Below are positions 18,179 through 26,740 of a DNA stretch of 64,000 nt, piece after piece (within the stretch, counting starts at the first letter, position 1; each line of letters starts with the position of its first letter). The stretch lies in the NCBI RefSeq assembly GCF_013393945.1, contig NZ_CP040297.1, positions 3,116,804 to 3,180,803 of the forward strand, in the 5' to 3' direction. The notes under the pieces were generated by a model. The model did not search any database. It was not told the origin of the DNA and saw only the letters and a program-made list of their open reading frames with translations. A program made the position numbers and the translations under genes. The DNA is from Nostoc sp. TCL26-01 (lineage in GTDB: Bacteria > Cyanobacteriota > Cyanobacteriia > Cyanobacteriales > Nostocaceae).

Positions 18179-18216
18179 ATAGAGACGTAAATATGATCAC
18201 GTCTCTATTTTTATTT
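18179..18216 (+). terminator. Rho-independent terminator
   Basis: ATAGAGACGT (18179-18188) and ACGTCTCTAT (18199-18208) form a perfect 10-bp stem with a 10-base loop, followed by TTTTATTTT. It lies 270 bp past hisA with no gene between, so an unannotated transcript may end here or hisA has a long 3' UTR. Confidence 0.65.
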
Positions 18217-18395
18217 TGATAGTTAGATAGCAATACGGTTCAGTTAAGGCTAAAAACTACAACTAGTGTAGTAGCGTGGCAAGCCTAAAATGTTGCAATA
18301 AATTGGGAAAAAATTGAACGCAGATGTAGCTTGCTTCCCAGAGGGTACGCGGATAAACGCAGATGAATAAGATGTTAGATTTTTAACTAATGCCT

Positions 18396-18586
18396 CATTT
18401 TAACCCAATACGGTTCAGTTAAGGTTGTCAGCTTATTGATCTCCCAAAAACCAAGACTTGGGGGATTCTCCCCCAAACCCCCGATTGGGGGACGGTTGCG
18501 TCCCCCAAACCCCCTCCAAAAAATAGATATGTTTTATGTGTAGTAATTCATTTATTTTCTTAACTGAACCGTATTGCATTTTAACC
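18396..18586. mobile_element. Inner MITE of the same family nested in the first
   Basis: The element spans 18406-18576 (171 bp). It has the same perfect 18-bp ends (18406-18423 and 18559-18576) and its own 10-bp target duplication CATTTTAACC at 18396-18405 and 18577-18586. Its interior holds C-run/G-run palindromes (CCCCCAAACCCCC type). Identical ends and intact duplications suggest recent movement. Confidence 0.92.
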
Positions 18587-18597
18587 TAGACACGCCA

Positions 18598-18672
18598 GTA
18601 GGTTGGGTTGAAGAATGAAACCCAACGGTATCAGGACTTTGTTGGGTTTCGCTGTCGCTCCACCCAACCTAC
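18598..18672. repeat. Double hairpin repeat GTAGGTTGGGT...ACCCAACCTAC
   Basis: Outer arms 18598-18608 and 18662-18672 and inner arms GAAACCCAAC (18617-18626) and GTTGGGTTTC (18641-18650) pair perfectly. It lies in the right part of the outer MITE. A related copy is at 26064-26121. Confidence 0.8.
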
Positions 18673-18836
18673 TTTTCTGCTTAACTGAACCGTATTGAGT
18701 TAGATAGACCATATGACAACAAACAAGCACTTGCGTAGCTTTCATTGGCAAAGAGAGTAAACTTTTTGACTAATTTCTGGAAATGGTACTATACTGAGTG
18801 TAGCTAAATTTAATACTCAATATCAGTTTGCATCTT

Positions 18837-18947
18837 ATGGCTAGCCAACAACCCAACTCTAAGCAACCTGCTAAAAATATCAACGCAGTCAATAAGAATA
18901 GGAAAAAACCACTAAATAATGGTAAACCAGGTAAAACAGACCAATAA
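18837..18947 (+). CDS. Possible small basic protein (36 residues)
   Basis: ATG to TAA frame encoding a hydrophilic, Lys/Asn/Gln-rich peptide that begins MASQQPNSKQPAKN and ends GKPGKTDQ. No ribosome binding site of note and no recognised family; the composition would suit an unstructured nucleic-acid-associated peptide. The longer minus-strand frame over the same stretch looks less protein-like. Low certainty. Confidence 0.3.
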   Translation: MASQQPNSKQPAKNINAVNKNRKKPLNNGKPGKTDQ

Positions 18948-19163
18948 TCTATCAATCTCTGAGCAGATTCATATTTAATTGAGCATTTCTTGACAACGAG
19001 TCCCATTTTGCACGCATCTCAGCTAAAATCGAGGTTTTTGGACTGTTGACCAAATCAGTTACCAGTTAACAGTTATCAGTTACCAGTTAATAAACAAAAA
19101 TCTTGGTACAAGTTCCCTTTCCGTTACCAGTTAATAAACGTTCACTGTTCACTGTTTACTATG

Positions 19164-19203
19164 CCACCCTTAGAAGGGTTTTTTGGTTTAGTGCGTAAGT
19201 CCT
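19164..19203. repeat. Partial copy of the GGACTTACGCA repeat family
   Basis: A CCACCCTTAGAAGGGT hairpin followed by TGCGTAAGTCCT, the reverse of the units at 53195 and 53489. Only one end is present here. Confidence 0.6.
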
Positions 19204-19218
19204 AATATTAATTGACTC

Positions 19219-20586
19219 TTAAAATTTGACACGCATTTGTCCTGTTAAGGAGTTGCCAGTGTAAGCACTTTCTCCTGTATCTTGATTACGGACATTACTA
19301 AAACTATAACCCAAGTCTGCTTCAAGATTAGGTGATAGCTTTACCGTACAGCGCGTTTGATAGGTATTGGCGTTGTCAAATTCTCCTTTGAGTCTCTGCC
19401 TTCCTAAATTAGCAGCGAGACGACAGCTTAAGAAATTAGTGATATTACCCTGCCAAGCCAACTCAGCGTTATATACGAGGAAATCTAATGGGGAAAAATA
19501 GCCACTTGTACGCTCTAAATCGCGTTCATAACTCCAAGTAAATAAGTTAGCTGCTAGAGAAAATTGTCCTAACTTGCGCTCTAACCGACTAAAAGTCTGC
19601 ACTTCGGAATTACCATCGTTGTAGTTACCCAAACGCAATGATAAAAACAAGCTGGTATGACGATCAATTTGCCAGTATAAATCAGGGCCAAATCGCCAAG
19701 CAGTAATTTGGTTATCTAAAGTTCGAGCATTGGATTTATAAGGTCCTTGTTCTAAATTAGCTGATAGTACTACTATTGATAGCAATTTACCCGATGGTGA
19801 AAGTTGCGGTGACGAAATGGGAGTATCAACTTTAGCATTGAAATTAATTGCTTTCGGTAAACGGTTGAAAACATCGACTCCAGCTGCTGTTTGCAGCGTC
19901 ACTTGCCCAATTTTTCCCTGCCATCCAACTTGCAAGGGATAATTAATAATTGATTCCACTCCACGTTGTTCAAAGAAATTAAAACCTGTTTTGATAAAGA
20001 TTTTATTGCCATTCCTCAATCGAAACTGCACTGTTGGTTCGATGAATAAATTAGTTTGACCAAAGTTGTCTGTGTCATAACGATAGTCTGTATAAATACT
20101 TTCCAAAACTGCATCTGGTGTTTCTGGTTTGGGAGAAGTTGTTGGTGGGCTAGAATTCTCTGGTAGTTTGGGTAAGACTGGCGGTAATCGCAAATCGGGA
20201 TTGAAGTTTTCGGGAGCCGCCATCAAAATAGGTATTGGCTCTAATCTATAGAGAGATGGTTTCGATAATTCTAAGTTCTCAGTTCTGAGGAGCGCATGAG
20301 TTTTCAAGACAGATTTGAGGGATGATTCCTCGACTTGAAGATACTGGCGTGGGAATTCCCCCGTTATATCTGAAAATTGCTCTGCTGGGAGAGAATTTAT
20401 TTTGGTGGCTGGCTCAGTCAATGCTGAAGCTGATTTCTCATTGTGATGTGGTTCGGCAGCTTGTGACTTTGCTGGTGATAATGTACAAATACCTATGCTA
20501 CCGATTACTCCCAACTGGATTTGTAGGCATTTCAAAATGAGGGCAGTGGACAAACTATATCGAAAAACTCTCAAACTATCTGCCAT
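19219..20586 (-). CDS. Outer-membrane beta-barrel protein (BcsC C-terminal-like)
   Basis: A 455-residue exported protein. A signal peptide (about 1-43) ends near KSQAAE, then a Pro-rich spacer (about 130-165). From about 165 to the end, alternating hydrophobic/polar strands end in QMRVKF, with the terminal Phe typical of outer-membrane barrels. The segment TSGYFSPLDFLVYNAELAW recalls the GYFSPQ strand of the cellulose-export porin BcsC. No TPR scaffold is present, so only the pore part would be represented. A cellulose-synthase-like glycosyltransferase lies 3.4 kb away on the same strand, which fits a glycan export role. Barrel prediction is good; the BcsC link is tentative. Confidence 0.65.
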   Translation of the reverse strand: MADSLRVFRYSLSTALILKCLQIQLGVIGSIGICTLSPAKSQAAEPHHNEKSASALTEPATKINSLPAEQFSDITGEFPRQYLQVEESSLKSVLKTHALLRTENLELSKPSLYRLEPIPILMAAPENFNPDLRLPPVLPKLPENSSPPTTSPKPETPDAVLESIYTDYRYDTDNFGQTNLFIEPTVQFRLRNGNKIFIKTGFNFFEQRGVESIINYPLQVGWQGKIGQVTLQTAAGVDVFNRLPKAINFNAKVDTPISSPQLSPSGKLLSIVVLSANLEQGPYKSNARTLDNQITAWRFGPDLYWQIDRHTSLFLSLRLGNYNDGNSEVQTFSRLERKLGQFSLAANLFTWSYERDLERTSGYFSPLDFLVYNAELAWQGNITNFLSCRLAANLGRQRLKGEFDNANTYQTRCTVKLSPNLEADLGYSFSNVRNQDTGESAYTGNSLTGQMRVKF

Positions 20587-20714
20587 TGGTCGATACTGTA
20601 TTTGTATATCAATGCAAAACTAGCTGATGTATTCGGCTTGGGATTATAATGCCCAAAAGTTCCCTCTTTTATCATTTTTTTTGAGAGCATAATATTTACT
20701 TAAGTAATCAACCC

Positions 20715-21140
20715 TCAACAGTAATTCTTACTAATAAATAAACAGTAGCGATTATCTACTGTTAGCTGATAACTTAACTTGTCGGCAATGGCGGACATGA
20801 TTTTTAACCCACGTCCACGTTCTTGCTGATTTTCTTCAAATCCAGATGTTTGTTGCAATTTTTGCTCTAAGTCAAAAAATGCACCTTGAGACCAAATACG
20901 AATTTCTATAGATTGATCTAACCGCACAGCCTCTATGGCAATAGGAGTTTCTATAGGTAAATTTTTATGGGCGTGTTCCACAATGTTAGTAAAGCCTTCT
21001 ATGAGCAGGGTTTGACATTGCCACCAAATTTGTTGATCGGAGAGGGGTGGTTGATTAATCTGCTCAAACCAAGACAAAACTTGAGGTGAAGCTGTCAGGT
21101 CTGTGTTAACTTTAATGTGGATTGTTTTACTAATTTTCAT
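20715..21140 (-). CDS. RsbW-like anti-sigma/switch kinase
   Basis: A 141-residue HATPase of the GHKL serine-kinase group. The N-box Asn is in EGFTNIVEHAHKN (Asn52) and the G-box is ERGRGLKIM (about 107-115). Such proteins bind ATP, phosphorylate an STAS antagonist and sequester a target, often a sigma factor. It is divergent from the response-regulator phosphatase gene (21398), and an STAS gene follows that one. The three form a complete partner-switching set resembling HmpW/HmpU/HmpV of Nostoc punctiforme, which controls hormogonium development; equivalence is inferred. Length is normal for the family. Confidence 0.85.
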   Translation of the reverse strand: MKISKTIHIKVNTDLTASPQVLSWFEQINQPPLSDQQIWWQCQTLLIEGFTNIVEHAHKNLPIETPIAIEAVRLDQSIEIRIWSQGAFFDLEQKLQQTSGFEENQQERGRGLKIMSAIADKLSYQLTVDNRYCLFISKNYC

Positions 21141-21397
21141 AGAAAAATCATCATTGTATAGGAATACGATTTGATTACTGTTAGCGTAGCTTGGTGCAGC
21201 CTAATCATTTGCGTAGGTAGACAATAGGTAAGAAGTTTATCGACTTATACTAAGTTTTTTAAATAATCAAATACTAGTCTTATATGCGCTAATTATCTTA
21301 TTTAATTTGAGTATTTCTACTATACATTTAAATCTCAATTGCCTGTAGTTTTAATTAAAAGGAATTTCTTATCATTTTACTTAGTAAAAAGTAATTT

Positions 21398-22588
21398 ATG
21401 TTAAAAATTTTAGTTATTGATGATGACCCAATAGTGCGAGCAGTCATGCAAAGAACGCTGCAAAAACAAGGTTATGATATTACTGTAGTCAGTAATGGTG
21501 AGGAAGGAATTGCACAAGCACAACTGCTACATCCGGCTCTGATTATTTGTGACTGGATGATGTCCCAGCTAGATGGATTGGAAGTGTGTCGTCGAATTAA
21601 AGCAAATCCAGAATTAGCAACTACTTTTTTTATTTTATTGACGGCTAAAGGAGCAGCTACGGGAGAGGAGGAAGATAGAGTTAGAGGGCTTGATGCTGGA
21701 GCCGATGAGTTTATCTCTAAACCAATAGAAATGAATGAATTAAAAGCACGAGTAAGAGCAGGGCTAAGATTACATCAACTGCATCAAGATTTACAAATTC
21801 AAAAGCAGGCATTGGAGATACTTAATAGAGATTTACAAACTCAAAAGCAAATTTTGGAAACCGAATTAGCGGAAGCAGCTGATTATGTGCGATCGCTTTT
21901 ACCTTCACCGCTTATAGGATGTGTAAATACAGAAAATATTTTTATTCCCTCTGCACAGCTAGGAGGTGATTGCTTTGACCATTATTGGCTCGATGATGAT
22001 CATTTGGTAATTTATTTGTTGGATGTATCAGGACATGGAGTAGGTTCAGCCCTCCTATCGGTATCTGTGCTAAATGTTTTGCGATCGCAATCTCTACCAA
22101 ACACTAACTTTTGTCAACCTGGGGAAGTTCTCAAAGCACTCAATAACGCTTTTCAAATGAGAAAGCACGGTGATAAATATTTCACAATTTGGTATGGAGT
22201 TTATGACCGCCTCAAACGTCAACTGATTTATGCTAATGCTGGACATCCACCGGCTCTACTTTTAGCTAGTAATTCTCCAACAAACATCCAAGTTCAACAG
22301 CTAATTTCTTTAGATTTACCCATTGGTTTTTTACCTGATGTGCAATTTAGTGAAGCTATTTTTGATGTCGAACCCAACAGCAATTTGTACATCTTCAGTG
22401 ATGGTACTTATGAAATTAATCAGCCAGATGGGAAGATTTGGGGTATTGATGCTTTCATTAACTTACTAACCAAGCGCAGTCAAGAAGATACTTGTGAGCT
22501 AAATCAGATATTGGCGAATATTCTCGCTGTGAATACTCAGAACCATCTTGACGATGACTTGTCTTTGATAAAAATCACTTTTGGTTAG
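21398..22588 (+). CDS. Response regulator with PP2C (SpoIIE/RsbU-like) phosphatase
   Basis: A 396-residue protein. Residues 1-122 are a receiver domain with acidic pocket DDD at 8-10, phospho-acceptor Asp52 (IICDWMM) and Lys108 (FISKPI). About 125-165 is a coiled linker with Gln/Leu repeats. About 175-396 is a PP2C phosphatase with metal-binding QLGGDCFDHYW and LLDVSGHGVGSALLS. It should dephosphorylate the STAS protein under control of an unidentified histidine kinase and so release the switch. It converges with the STAS gene at 22627 and is divergent from the RsbW-like gene. Confidence 0.93.
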   Translation: MLKILVIDDDPIVRAVMQRTLQKQGYDITVVSNGEEGIAQAQLLHPALIICDWMMSQLDGLEVCRRIKANPELATTFFILLTAKGAATGEEEDRVRGLDAGADEFISKPIEMNELKARVRAGLRLHQLHQDLQIQKQALEILNRDLQTQKQILETELAEAADYVRSLLPSPLIGCVNTENIFIPSAQLGGDCFDHYWLDDDHLVIYLLDVSGHGVGSALLSVSVLNVLRSQSLPNTNFCQPGEVLKALNNAFQMRKHGDKYFTIWYGVYDRLKRQLIYANAGHPPALLLASNSPTNIQVQQLISLDLPIGFLPDVQFSEAIFDVEPNSNLYIFSDGTYEINQPDGKIWGIDAFINLLTKRSQEDTCELNQILANILAVNTQNHLDDDLSLIKITFG

Positions 22589-22626
22589 TTGAGAAAATTA
22601 GCTGGGATTTGGCATTCTTGAGCATC

Positions 22627-22953
22627 TTATTGAATTGACATAACTTGATGATGGAAGTCACCTCGGTCAGCAAAAGTTTGAAATATTCTATCCATTTTAG
22701 TTAGTTCAAACAACATTCTCACTTGATCATTGATAGAACAGAGAAAAAGTTTGACATTAGCACTTCTTGTCATTTGCATTGCCGATACTAAAGCACCTAA
22801 GCCAGAACTATCGATAAATTTTACTTCTTGCATATCGATTAGTAAAATCTGCACTCCGGTTTCCACAATGCTGCTAACTTCGCGCCGCAGTTCATTACCT
22901 CTAATTCCATCTAAAATTCCCGATAATTCTAGTATCTCAACACTCGAATTCAT
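22627..22953 (-). CDS. STAS-domain anti-sigma factor antagonist (RsbV-like)
   Basis: A 108-residue single STAS domain. The phosphorylation loop VKFIDSSGLGALVSA holds Ser49/Ser50. In related switches the unphosphorylated form binds the RsbW-type kinase and frees its target; the neighbouring PP2C protein would dephosphorylate it. The C-terminal MLFELTKMDRIFQTF is typical. It ends 38 bp from the convergent phosphatase gene. Firm family call; partner identity by neighbourhood. Confidence 0.92.
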   Translation of the reverse strand: MNSSVEILELSGILDGIRGNELRREVSSIVETGVQILLIDMQEVKFIDSSGLGALVSAMQMTRSANVKLFLCSINDQVRMLFELTKMDRIFQTFADRGDFHHQVMSIQ

Positions 22954-23045
22954 GATGTTAATCCCTGGTAACTTGACTGGTTAACTATATACTACTATTT
23001 TGGCATTGACCGAATAGAAACGGCAAGATGTCTAGTTTTTTTATT

Positions 23046-23747
23046 TTAAATATATAGCTTATTACTATTGGCGATCGCCGCAAAAAAACCAGCATCAACC
23101 CATTGCCGAGAAATTTCAAAAGCTTCAAAATAGCCATTTCTCTGACCTAATTCTCTAGCCCAAAATCGGGATAAAACAAGTATGGCATCTAGTTGCATAA
23201 ATGCTTTATTTGACTCAGATTCATAACAACCAATAGCAGCAATTTTTTCCTCAATTACAGACGTGATGTCAACAAAAAAGTTGGGTTCAAAACCACGCAA
23301 AAAAACAGGTGGTGCTGAATACCACAGAGGGATGTTTTTGCGAGTGGCTACATTAGAAACTGCGATCGCACACACTTCATGATCTCTATGCCCATATTTT
23401 TCCGGTTGTGGTGCGTGAGTAATAATCAAATCGGGTTGCCAACGTCCAATAGATGCTTCAGTAACTTTGATTACTGCTTGTGTTGAGAAATTACACTCCT
23501 CAAGTGCATGAAACTCATAAGTTGCACCGATGATTTTACCTGCTTCTTCTGCTTCTTGATGACGTGTACCCTTCATGGACGAACTAGAAAGACTACCATC
23601 AGTCAATATTAAACAGTGAACATTCCATCCTGTCTTAGACATTAAGCTCAGAGTACCAGCAGCAGGTAGAACTTCATCATCAGCATGAGCATAAACTGTT
23701 AAAACAGTTCTCCGATCAAATTTATTTGCCTCTAAATAAGTGTTCAT
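23046..23747 (-). CDS. PIG-L family deacetylase
   Basis: A 233-residue LmbE-like zinc hydrolase. The metal motif AHADDE is at residues 20-25 and the second motif GHRDHE near 118-123; LILTDGSLSSSS follows the first strand. These enzymes remove acetyl from N-acetylglucosamine-type sugars or related amides. Position near a membrane glycosyltransferase suggests a role in surface glycan or glycolipid synthesis, but no substrate can be assigned. Confidence 0.88.
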   Translation of the reverse strand: MNTYLEANKFDRRTVLTVYAHADDEVLPAAGTLSLMSKTGWNVHCLILTDGSLSSSSMKGTRHQEAEEAGKIIGATYEFHALEECNFSTQAVIKVTEASIGRWQPDLIITHAPQPEKYGHRDHEVCAIAVSNVATRKNIPLWYSAPPVFLRGFEPNFFVDITSVIEEKIAAIGCYESESNKAFMQLDAILVLSRFWARELGQRNGYFEAFEISRQWVDAGFFAAIANSNKLYI

Positions 23748-23828
23748 CGCTGTTTTCTGTACATCTTTAGTTATTTGATCTTTGCCTGCGTCTTTATCGA
23801 ACAGAATTCAGAAATCAGGAGTCAGAAT

Positions 23829-23858
23829 GGGCTAAACGCCCCGCTACCGCTAACAGCA
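23829..23858. repeat. GGGCTAAACGCCCCGCT repeat copy
   Basis: This 30-bp sequence recurs at 33887-33916 (same orientation) and 32905-32934 (reverse). It contains a GGGC...GCCC hairpin and is a dispersed intergenic repeat. Confidence 0.7.
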
Positions 23859-24029
23859 TGAATTAGAGTCCAACACTTCGACTGAATCAGTACATTGCTG
23901 AGTGAAGAATAGTGGTTTAAAATCTCGTTCCTAGTAGGCGAAAAAAATTAAAATATTCTTCCTAATTAAAACTCTATCTCTTTAAGGGTAGAGTATTCTG
24001 TATTCTGAATTCTGTATTCTGACTCCTGT

Positions 24030-26018
24030 TTATTTTTGCACTGCTGGCAATGGCTGCCAAACAGATGCACTGATAATAGCCCACAAAAGTGACAAGTTAT
24101 AGATAGCCCATGCACCATTGATGAGGTGAAGCCAGGGATTATTTAAATTGCCAATGGCAAATTGATAAAGGCTCCATAACATTCCTAGAATAGTCAGGGT
24201 AAAAATAAGTAGTTGCGGCCAAACAAGTTGGATATATGTTCCAGATTGCCTCAGCTTAGGTGTTACTTGGAATTTGAGATTACCCCCAAAAAATACACTG
24301 AATATGGCTTGAATGAATAAGGGGAATAAACAGATTGTGTATTGTTCAGAGCGCCAAACTTCTCCAGCAGGAATGCCCCAAGTAGCAGTCATCGTAGTCA
24401 AACGGTTGATAATAAAAATGGGAAAAAAGTGGATAGCAAAATCAGCCCCGTAGCTTTTAACTGGAACGATATCTGTGAAAAAATAGATGATGGGGCAACA
24501 AAGAAAAACCAGAGTAGAAAAACCACAAAAATAGCTATACATTGTCTTAAAGTAATGCAATCGTTGCCAAAATGTTAGCCCTGGTTTTGTGAATGGATTC
24601 TCTCTGAGTAGTACTTGGATAGTGCCTTGCGCCCAACGTAGTCGCTGTTTCAGGGTAGATTTTAAGTCATCTGGTGCTAAACCTTCTGCTAAAAGTTCAT
24701 GATGATAAATAGATTTCCAGCCAGCACCATGCAGACGCATTGCTGTATTCATATCTTCTGTGATACTGTTGCTGGATAGACCACCAATTAATTGAAATTC
24801 ATTTAAACGCTTTTCATCTTTGGCAAACTCATCAGCAAAATGTTGTAGTCCAACACTAATCAGTGCTTCTCGCCGCAGAATGGCATTTGTACCCGTATAA
24901 AAAGCGGCATTCATGCCATCTTTGCCTTGCTGGAGTGGCCCATAAAATAAATTTGCTCGATGTCCAAACGGGTCGCCTGGAGGAAGATTGTAAAAATCCT
25001 GGGGTGTTTGGACAAAAGCAATTTGATTCTGGTCGTATTTTCCTGTGAAAAGATTATAGGTGTAGAAATAAGGCAGAACTCGCTTGAGAAATTGTGGCTT
25101 AGGAATATGGTCAGCATCTAGGGTCAGAATAAATTGTCCAGAAGTTTCTCCAGAAAAAATCGCGTAATTGAGATTGCCTGCTTTAGCGTGATGAGGTACA
25201 CCAGCTGGTTTGGGACGAGCAATATAGCGAAAACGAGCAAGTTCCACTAGTTCCAATTCTTTCTGACGAATATCTGCTTCTAAGGCATTACGTTCAGTCG
25301 TGAGGCGATCGCTAATAGTATGATGTTCTGGAGGTAGCCACAGAATCAGCGATCGCAAACTTTGCACAAATCCAGTAGCAGACTCGTTAACTTCTGATGC
25401 TGAGGATGCTTGCAGCCATTTTTCAGCAGCTTGAGTATTAGGTATCAGATTTTCTAGTTGCTTTAAGCGCTCTAATAAACAAGCGTGTTCTGCATCAATC
25501 CTTTCTGCTTCTAGCCGTAATTGTGGTGATTGCAAATCCTCAATACACAATCTTTCTGTCATCGTGCGTATCTGGGCTGAATTACCATCATCCAGGACAA
25601 AAACACGCAACTTTGTCGGGGGGTAATCCATTGCTAGAGCAGCTTTGGCAGTTTTTTCGACAATTTCGGGCGGCTCGTTGTAGCACGTCACAAATACATC
25701 TATTGTTGGCCAGTCTGAACTTGGTATCGGTGGAGTCAGCTGATCGAGAGACTTAATCTGTCGAACTAAAGGCCGCCACAAGCCAATTACAAACATCATG
25801 CCGCCAAAATAGCTATAAATTTCGGCTATTAGCAAAGGAATAGAAATCCACAGCGCATCAAAATTAATCGAATGGGTAATGCGCCATTGCAAATACCAGA
25901 AACCAAAAATTAAATTTATTTCTGCTAGATAGCGAAATAATAGTGTTCTTTTTTTCAAGAATGAGCGACTGTTACCAGAAAAATTGGCTGAACTATTACT
26001 AATAGGAACTGAAGTCAT
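24030..26018 (-). CDS. Cellulose-synthase-like family 2 glycosyltransferase
   Basis: A 662-residue processive membrane glycosyltransferase. N-terminal membrane helices lie within about 30-95. The GT2 core carries FVLDDGNS, the DxD site LTLDADHIP, the acceptor/base motif ITEDMNTAMRLH and QRLRWAQG (QxxRW), all intact. An unusually long charged insert (about 100 residues, Leu/Glu-rich, probably coiled coil) separates DDGNS from RYIARPKP. Several C-terminal helices include the BcsA-like FQVTPK gating region. The protein ends after the last helix, so the c-di-GMP-binding PilZ domain of BcsA is missing and regulation must differ. It may polymerise cellulose or another beta-glucan for sheath. Product is inferred. 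Confidence 0.9.
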   Translation of the reverse strand: MTSVPISNSSANFSGNSRSFLKKRTLLFRYLAEINLIFGFWYLQWRITHSINFDALWISIPLLIAEIYSYFGGMMFVIGLWRPLVRQIKSLDQLTPPIPSSDWPTIDVFVTCYNEPPEIVEKTAKAALAMDYPPTKLRVFVLDDGNSAQIRTMTERLCIEDLQSPQLRLEAERIDAEHACLLERLKQLENLIPNTQAAEKWLQASSASEVNESATGFVQSLRSLILWLPPEHHTISDRLTTERNALEADIRQKELELVELARFRYIARPKPAGVPHHAKAGNLNYAIFSGETSGQFILTLDADHIPKPQFLKRVLPYFYTYNLFTGKYDQNQIAFVQTPQDFYNLPPGDPFGHRANLFYGPLQQGKDGMNAAFYTGTNAILRREALISVGLQHFADEFAKDEKRLNEFQLIGGLSSNSITEDMNTAMRLHGAGWKSIYHHELLAEGLAPDDLKSTLKQRLRWAQGTIQVLLRENPFTKPGLTFWQRLHYFKTMYSYFCGFSTLVFLCCPIIYFFTDIVPVKSYGADFAIHFFPIFIINRLTTMTATWGIPAGEVWRSEQYTICLFPLFIQAIFSVFFGGNLKFQVTPKLRQSGTYIQLVWPQLLIFTLTILGMLWSLYQFAIGNLNNPWLHLINGAWAIYNLSLLWAIISASVWQPLPAVQK

Positions 26019-26063
26019 AATTTTGGATTTTGGATGCGGAAAACTTGATAAATAACTGAAGCT

Positions 26064-26121
26064 TTGGGTTAACCCAACACCTTGATCTATGTTGGGTTGC
26101 GTTGCGCTTAACCCAACCTAC
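26064..26121. repeat. TTGGGTT/AACCCAA hairpin repeat
   Basis: GGGTTAACCC followed by TGTTGGGTTGCGTTGCGCTT and AACCCAACCTAC; related to the double hairpin at 18598-18672. Confidence 0.65.
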
Positions 26122-26307
26122 TTCTGAGATTAAAGAGGATAATGCAACTTGTGCATACACAGTAGCTTTTCAAGGGTGGTGAGAGGGGATAAAAGACTTA
26201 ATACAAGTATTCCCCAATAAAACTGATTAATCACACAAATATCTGGGTAATTGCAGAGAGCTGGACTTTGGACTAAAAAGCTAGAGAAAAGCAGTCAGCA
26301 GTAACAC

Positions 26308-26478
26308 TGACGTGAGTTCGACAAATCTTTTTTGACCTCTCCCCCAACCCCTCTCCGACGCACAGAGGGCAGTGTGGTTTCATACAAACAGAGAAAAAAC
26401 AAAACTTTGTTTCAAAGCCTCTCCCCCCGTGGGGGAGAGGTTTGGAGAGGGGTTTTTCCCGTCGTCGAACTCACGTCA
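26308..26478. mobile_element. MITE-like element with 15-bp inverted ends
   Basis: TGACGTGAGTTCGAC (26308-26322) and GTCGAACTCACGTCA (26464-26478) are perfect inverted repeats bounding 171 bp of non-coding sequence that holds a second long palindrome (CCTCTCCCCCAACCCCTCTC against GGGGGAGAGGTTTGGAGAGG). TAACACTGA occurs just outside both ends, suggesting an imperfect target duplication. Confidence 0.65.
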
Positions 26479-26533
26479 CATTAACACTGACTGGCGTAAA
26501 GTCAATAAAAGTAATCGATAAATCATTGACGTG

Positions 26534-26740
26534 ATGATCCTGACGCAACTAGAAAAATTCCGCCAAGCTATCTACGATAGTTTGGGGAAGGCCAAAGATG
26601 CAGTATTTAAATTGATGGATGCAGTATTGACAAGTCTGAGTATCCCATCATTTGTAAGCTTGTCACAAAGCCGCCGGACGTAATCGTAAATTCCAACCCT
26701 TACGGCTCACTTGGTTGGGGGATGCTCCCTATTTAGTTAC
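26534..26740 (+). pseudogene. Transposase remnant
   Basis: ATG 26534 opens MILTQLEKFRQAIYDSLGKA, typical of the N-terminus of a cyanobacterial IS4/IS701-like DDE transposase, and stops after 49 residues at 26681. A +1 frame from 26679 then reads RNRKFQPLRLTWLGDAPYL, which looks like a later piece. The middle and the catalytic DDE region are missing, so it is a frameshifted, internally deleted relic that abuts the end of the next gene. Confidence 0.65.

Larger units (their letters stand above)
18221..18707. mobile_element. Outer miniature transposable element with 10-bp target duplication
   Basis: The element spans 18231-18697. It has perfect 18-bp terminal inverted repeats CAATACGGTTCAGTTAAG (18231-18248) and CTTAACTGAACCGTATTG (18680-18697). 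The 10-bp direct repeat AGTTAGATAG flanks it at 18221-18230 and 18698-18707. It encodes no protein, so it is a MITE-like passenger mobilised by a transposase elsewhere. A second copy has inserted inside it. Without that insertion the element would be about 286 bp. Confidence 0.9.
26019..26739. other. Intergenic region with repeats and transposase debris
   Basis: 721 bp holding, in order, a GGTTGGG-type hairpin repeat (26064-26121), a 171-bp element with 15-bp inverted ends (26308-26478) and a degenerate transposase fragment (26534-26740). No intact gene. Confidence 0.8.

Noticed and set aside
18770..19006. 78-residue minus-strand frame
   Set aside because: Hydrophobic but ends in an unlikely sequence, has no ribosome site, and is opposite a more plausible small plus-strand frame.
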